A stretch of DNA of 64,000 bases, taken from an uncultured Clostridia bacterium. GTDB taxonomy: Bacteria > Bacillota > Clostridia > UBA1381. The translations under genes and the position numbers were made by a program. The notes under the pieces were generated by a model. The model was not told the origin of the DNA. It searched no databases and worked only from the letters and a program-made list of their open reading frames with translations. Of the stretch, positions 60,796 to 64,000 are shown in pieces; within the stretch, counting starts at the first letter, position 1, and every line of letters begins with the position of its first letter. The stretch spans positions 1 through 64,000 of the forward strand of contig CAKSIJ010000009.1 of assembly GCA_934462715.1 (NCBI GenBank), read 5' to 3'.

Positions 60796-62961
60796 ATGTA
60801 CATAAGGCTTATTAAGGGCGGAGAAAAGGGCATTATCGAACCGTTTTTTGACGGAGGAGAGGCATACAGAGATTATCATAAGTATGTAACATTAAATAAT
60901 TACAAGGTTGAACCGGAGGGAGCGGCAAGACAGATTTGGTCATGTATTAAGCTGTCGGTAATACCGCACAAAAAAACAACGGCGGAAAGAAGCTGTGAAC
61001 TTGATACGGGACGGTTTGACGAAATCTATGTTGAAGCAAAGCTTCCGACCTATGCTGTTATCAGACTGATGATCAACGGCGAGGAAGTAATAAATCAAAA
61101 GGGGACGGGAAAAAGCGATGAGTATTACGGAAAGCTTAAGGTACACGGTATAAAAAGTATTCGCCTTGAGTTTGAAAACACATCAGACACATTGTATGAA
61201 GCAACGGTCAATTACATAGGCGTAAGGGACAGTAAATTTCCAAGCGAGGGAGAAATAAAAGGAACAAACACAATTCCCGACTGGGAGGGGTGCTTTGAGG
61301 AAAATCCGAAAATCGAGCTGTTTACAAGCTTTTTTGAGGAGGACGGAGAGCATTTAAGGGAAAAAATGAAAAGCCCGTTTTATGCCAAAACCTTTGAAAA
61401 GACAAAGGAGCTTGCGTTAAAATACTATGATTATACCCCGGAAAACGATATTGAAAGAATAATCGTAAACCGAAACGGAGTTGAGTTTTATAACGGAGCG
61501 GTGCTGCTTTCATTTGTGGGCTTTATCGAAAAGGATATAGAGCTGATAAAAATGGGTGCGCGCTATGCCTTATCGCTTGCAAGCTGCCGGACATGGTATG
61601 TTGACGAAAAGGAGCTTGCCGTTGGTATAACCTGGAACAACAGGGTATTCAGAGAAGCGTTCGCAAGCTTTGGAATAAGTCTGTTTTTGGAGTTCGGCGG
61701 AAGTATTTTAACATGGCACGGAAGAAATTATCTTTACGAAGCTTTGGTTAATAAGGGAATATCGAGGCTTGACGGCGACTTTAAGAGAATGGAATACATC
61801 TATCACATGAACCAGGGTCTTGCGTTTTCGCCGGGCTACATATATGCGCTGATATGTCTTACAAAGCGATTCCCGAGGTACAAAAAGAGGATAGACGAGA
61901 TAGAAGCGGACGTTGACGAGATGCTTTCGGGGACAATAAACCCGGACGGCGGAATCGTTGAGGGACTGGGGTATTACAGCTACACGATCGAATCCTACTG
62001 TCTGACTGCGTGCGCACTGGCAAAGTACAGAGGAAAGAGCATTTACGAATACATAAACGGCAGACTTGACAAGGCGAGCGATTTTATGCTTACCATGACG
62101 GGCGGTGAAAACATATTCAGAACGTTAGGCGATACCGGAAGATTCAACTTTGGACGGCACGTTTGTATGTTTATGTATCAGGCGACAAAAAATCCGCTTT
62201 GGAAAAAGTATCATGAAATAGCCGAAAGAAAAAGACCGGAGGGGAGTGCTGTCGGAGGGTGGAATATGGCATATCTGCTTTTCGGCGAGCCATTTGACTA
62301 TGACGAATCCGAAAACGTTGAAATCAAAGACGGATTTTATTGTTTCCCCGACTGCGGATATGCATATTTAAAGCGTGACGGGGTGGAATTTTTTGGGGTT
62401 TCGGGCAAAAGCTTTTCGCACTGTCACCCGGACAAGGGAAGCTTTACTATAGACCTTGACGGCGAGCCTATTCTGATTGACAGAGGAATGGTCGCTTACA
62501 GCGAAGCGTGTGCCGATGAAATATCCGCCACGGCGGCGCACAACACGGCAGTGCCGATAGTTGACGGATATTTAATAAACCAAAACTCACAGCACGGCTA
62601 CGGAAGCACGATGAGGGTCAGCAAATATGAAAACGGCTTGTTGGAATGGGTTTGCGACAATGACAATGTATGGGACAAAACAATTGTTAAAAGAAACGTA
62701 AGAACAATAAAATCGGCAAATCCTTATGAATACGAAATTACCGATGAATTTGAATTTACAAGACCGCTTTCGGCGGCGTTCATACTCAATATGTATGACG
62801 ATAAGCACGTTACGGCAGAGCCGGTTAACTGGGTTCCGCAGGAAAGAGTTTACGAGCCTTTCAGCTGCGATTATGCAAAAAAAGAGGTTATGCGGCTGAA
62901 GCTTATATCTGAGCCGGGGGAGAAGCTTACGCTTGTCACAAGGGTTCGCATTATAAGATAA
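60796..62961 (+). CDS. Heparinase II/III-like polysaccharide lyase
   Basis: The 721-residue protein has an N-terminal beta region, an (alpha/alpha)-toroid (GIVEGLGYYSYTIESYCLTACALAKYRG) and a C-terminal beta-sandwich with the heparinase II/III core VSGKSFSHCHPDKGSFTIDLDGEPILIDRGMVAY; catalytic Tyr and His candidates are in that block and in GLGYYSYTIESY. Family members cleave acidic polysaccharides (heparin, alginate, ulvan-type uronans) by beta-elimination. No signal peptide is seen. It follows the YesM gene by 32 bases with AAGGAGAG. Exact substrate is not deducible; the neighbouring uronate-type genes fit an acidic glycan. Confidence 0.82.
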   Translation: MYIRLIKGGEKGIIEPFFDGGEAYRDYHKYVTLNNYKVEPEGAARQIWSCIKLSVIPHKKTTAERSCELDTGRFDEIYVEAKLPTYAVIRLMINGEEVINQKGTGKSDEYYGKLKVHGIKSIRLEFENTSDTLYEATVNYIGVRDSKFPSEGEIKGTNTIPDWEGCFEENPKIELFTSFFEEDGEHLREKMKSPFYAKTFEKTKELALKYYDYTPENDIERIIVNRNGVEFYNGAVLLSFVGFIEKDIELIKMGARYALSLASCRTWYVDEKELAVGITWNNRVFREAFASFGISLFLEFGGSILTWHGRNYLYEALVNKGISRLDGDFKRMEYIYHMNQGLAFSPGYIYALICLTKRFPRYKKRIDEIEADVDEMLSGTINPDGGIVEGLGYYSYTIESYCLTACALAKYRGKSIYEYINGRLDKASDFMLTMTGGENIFRTLGDTGRFNFGRHVCMFMYQATKNPLWKKYHEIAERKRPEGSAVGGWNMAYLLFGEPFDYDESENVEIKDGFYCFPDCGYAYLKRDGVEFFGVSGKSFSHCHPDKGSFTIDLDGEPILIDRGMVAYSEACADEISATAAHNTAVPIVDGYLINQNSQHGYGSTMRVSKYENGLLEWVCDNDNVWDKTIVKRNVRTIKSANPYEYEITDEFEFTRPLSAAFILNMYDDKHVTAEPVNWVPQERVYEPFSCDYAKKEVMRLKLISEPGEKLTLVTRVRIIR

Positions 62962-63024
62962 AATTGCTTATTTCGGAAAAATCCTGAAATATAGACAAAA
63001 AACCACAGGAAGGAGTGATTAAAC

Positions 63025-64000
63025 GTGAAAAATGAAGATTTTTACGGGAAAGGAGGGCAGAAGATTACGCTTAAAAGAATTTTATTGTCAGTACTTGCTG
63101 CTGTCACAGTTTGGAACATAATAGGCTGTAAGCCGAAAAGAAGCGAAGTAACAGAGCTTGTATGGGCGGTGCCGGGAAACCGTGCGGACGGATTTGACGC
63201 TGTTGAGAAAAAAATCAATGAGATAACGCTGAAAAGACTTAACACTCGCATTACCTTTGATTTTCTGAGCAGCAGCGACTATCAGAACAGGATAAATTCA
63301 AAAATTGAAACGGGAGAGCCGATTGATTTGTGCTTTACCGGTTATCTTGACTCATACATGGCGAGGGTTTTTGACGACAGGCTCATGCCTTTGAATGAAC
63401 TGCTTGAATATGTTCCGAACCTTAAAGAAAGCGTTCCGGAGTATCTCTGGGACGGGGCGAGAATACAGGGGAAAATTTACGCAGTACCCAACGAACAGAT
63501 TTCAGCTTCGTCAACGGCTATGGTTATATCAAAGGAATTGGCGGACAAATATAATTTTGATGTTACAAAGGTTAAGGCTTCTGCGGATATAGAGCCGCTT
63601 TTGAAAGCCTTGAAAGAAAACGAACCGGATGTTTATCCTATAAAGATGAACTGGGGACTTAACGGAATATCCTCTTTAGATTCGGGTGAGTTTTACGAGG
63701 GCTCTTATGCAGGCGCATACATAAAATATGACAACGGAAAAATAACCGTTCCTTTGGTAACGGAGGACGAAAACAGAATTGAAGCTGTAAAGCTTGTAAG
63801 AAACTGGTACAACAGCGGCTATATACGCCGTGATGTGGCGGTTGCGGGCGACAGTGCGGCGGAGCTTGCGGACGGTAAATACGCAGTCTGGTTTGAGCCC
63901 TACAAGCCGGGAATAGAACGTCAAAGACAGCTTTTGACCGGAAACGATGTGTATGCGGTGCAGATTTCACAGCCGTATATGTCATCGGGAAGTATTCAGG
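63025..64000 (+). CDS. Extracellular solute-binding lipoprotein (ABC sugar importer), partial
   Basis: The frame starts with GTG 63025, ten bases after AAGGAGTGA, and stays open past the right edge (at least 325 residues). A basic N-terminus and hydrophobic stretch lead to a lipobox NIIGC at Cys35, so the mature protein is a lipoprotein at the outer face of the membrane. The binding-protein fold follows, with typical blocks INSKIETGEPIDLCFTG, RVFDDRLMPLNELLEYVPN, IYAVPNEQ and AVWFEPYKPG, similar to LipO/YtcQ-type proteins. It probably feeds oligosaccharide to an ABC importer encoded beyond the window, alongside the lyase. Confidence 0.82.
   Translation, partial: MKNEDFYGKGGQKITLKRILLSVLAAVTVWNIIGCKPKRSEVTELVWAVPGNRADGFDAVEKKINEITLKRLNTRITFDFLSSSDYQNRINSKIETGEPIDLCFTGYLDSYMARVFDDRLMPLNELLEYVPNLKESVPEYLWDGARIQGKIYAVPNEQISASSTAMVISKELADKYNFDVTKVKASADIEPLLKALKENEPDVYPIKMNWGLNGISSLDSGEFYEGSYAGAYIKYDNGKITVPLVTEDENRIEAVKLVRNWYNSGYIRRDVAVAGDSAAELADGKYAVWFEPYKPGIERQRQLLTGNDVYAVQISQPYMSSGSIQ

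Overview
The window reads as a chromosomal segment of a low-to-medium GC Bacillota, most likely class Clostridia from a gut or rumen-type habitat. The evidence is strong purine-rich ribosome binding sites, near-consensus sigma-A promoters almost all with 17-base spacers, a CwlD-type spore-cortex amidase, a Firmicutes-style rsmB-rlmN-stp-prkC operon, a murA-ftsQ-ftsZ cluster, and many glycoside hydrolases with AraC and YesMN regulators. Genus and species cannot be read from the sequence.

Layout. 1-860: decayed DNA, holding a leucine-rich/InlB-repeat surface protein with two in-frame stops and a scrap of an ISL3-like transposase. 860-10,900: a secreted polysaccharide deacetylase, carAB, a CorA-type transporter, a PnuC-like vitamin transporter behind a riboswitch-like leader, and a GH30 glycosidase divergent from an AraC regulator. 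10,950-19,840 (minus strand): ftsZ, ftsQ, murA, the PASTA kinase and its phosphatase, rlmN and rsmB. 20,200-23,530: a three-gene set matching B. subtilis ydjG-ydjH-ydjI. 23,580-26,410: an unrecognised protein coupled to a GH101-like glycosidase, with an ISAs1-family insertion sequence just upstream of its promoter. 27,890-36,910: cwlD, an amidase-domain protein, small unknown proteins, a PHP phosphoesterase, trmL, degV, a phosphoglycerate mutase, an AI-2E-type permease and metG. 36,950-42,330: a GH94-like phosphorylase between metG and proS, then an M16 peptidase. 42,350-44,940: a secreted-protein remnant, a four-tRNA array (Pro, Val, Thr, Tyr), a YkvI-like membrane protein and greA. 45,140-47,820: a degenerate galactokinase homologue, an ECF S component and coaX.

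From 47,880 to the right edge the segment is mostly a carbohydrate island. An AraC regulator diverges from an enolase-superfamily dehydratase, followed by an SDR oxidoreductase, a GH10 glycanase, an RraA-type aldolase and a GH3 glucosidase. Together these suggest hydrolysis of a plant glycan and non-phosphorylative breakdown of a sugar acid. After a nucleotide-sugar dehydrogenase comes a YesN/YesM two-component system, a heparinase II/III-like lyase and the start of a solute-binding lipoprotein: a second uptake and degradation unit, for an acidic polysaccharide, that continues past the window.

The most unusual non-coding features are a tandem pair of about 132-base structured repeats at 50,225-50,465, the riboswitch-like leader of the pnuC-like gene, and two intrinsic-terminator hairpins placed immediately before the start codons of ykvI and coaX.
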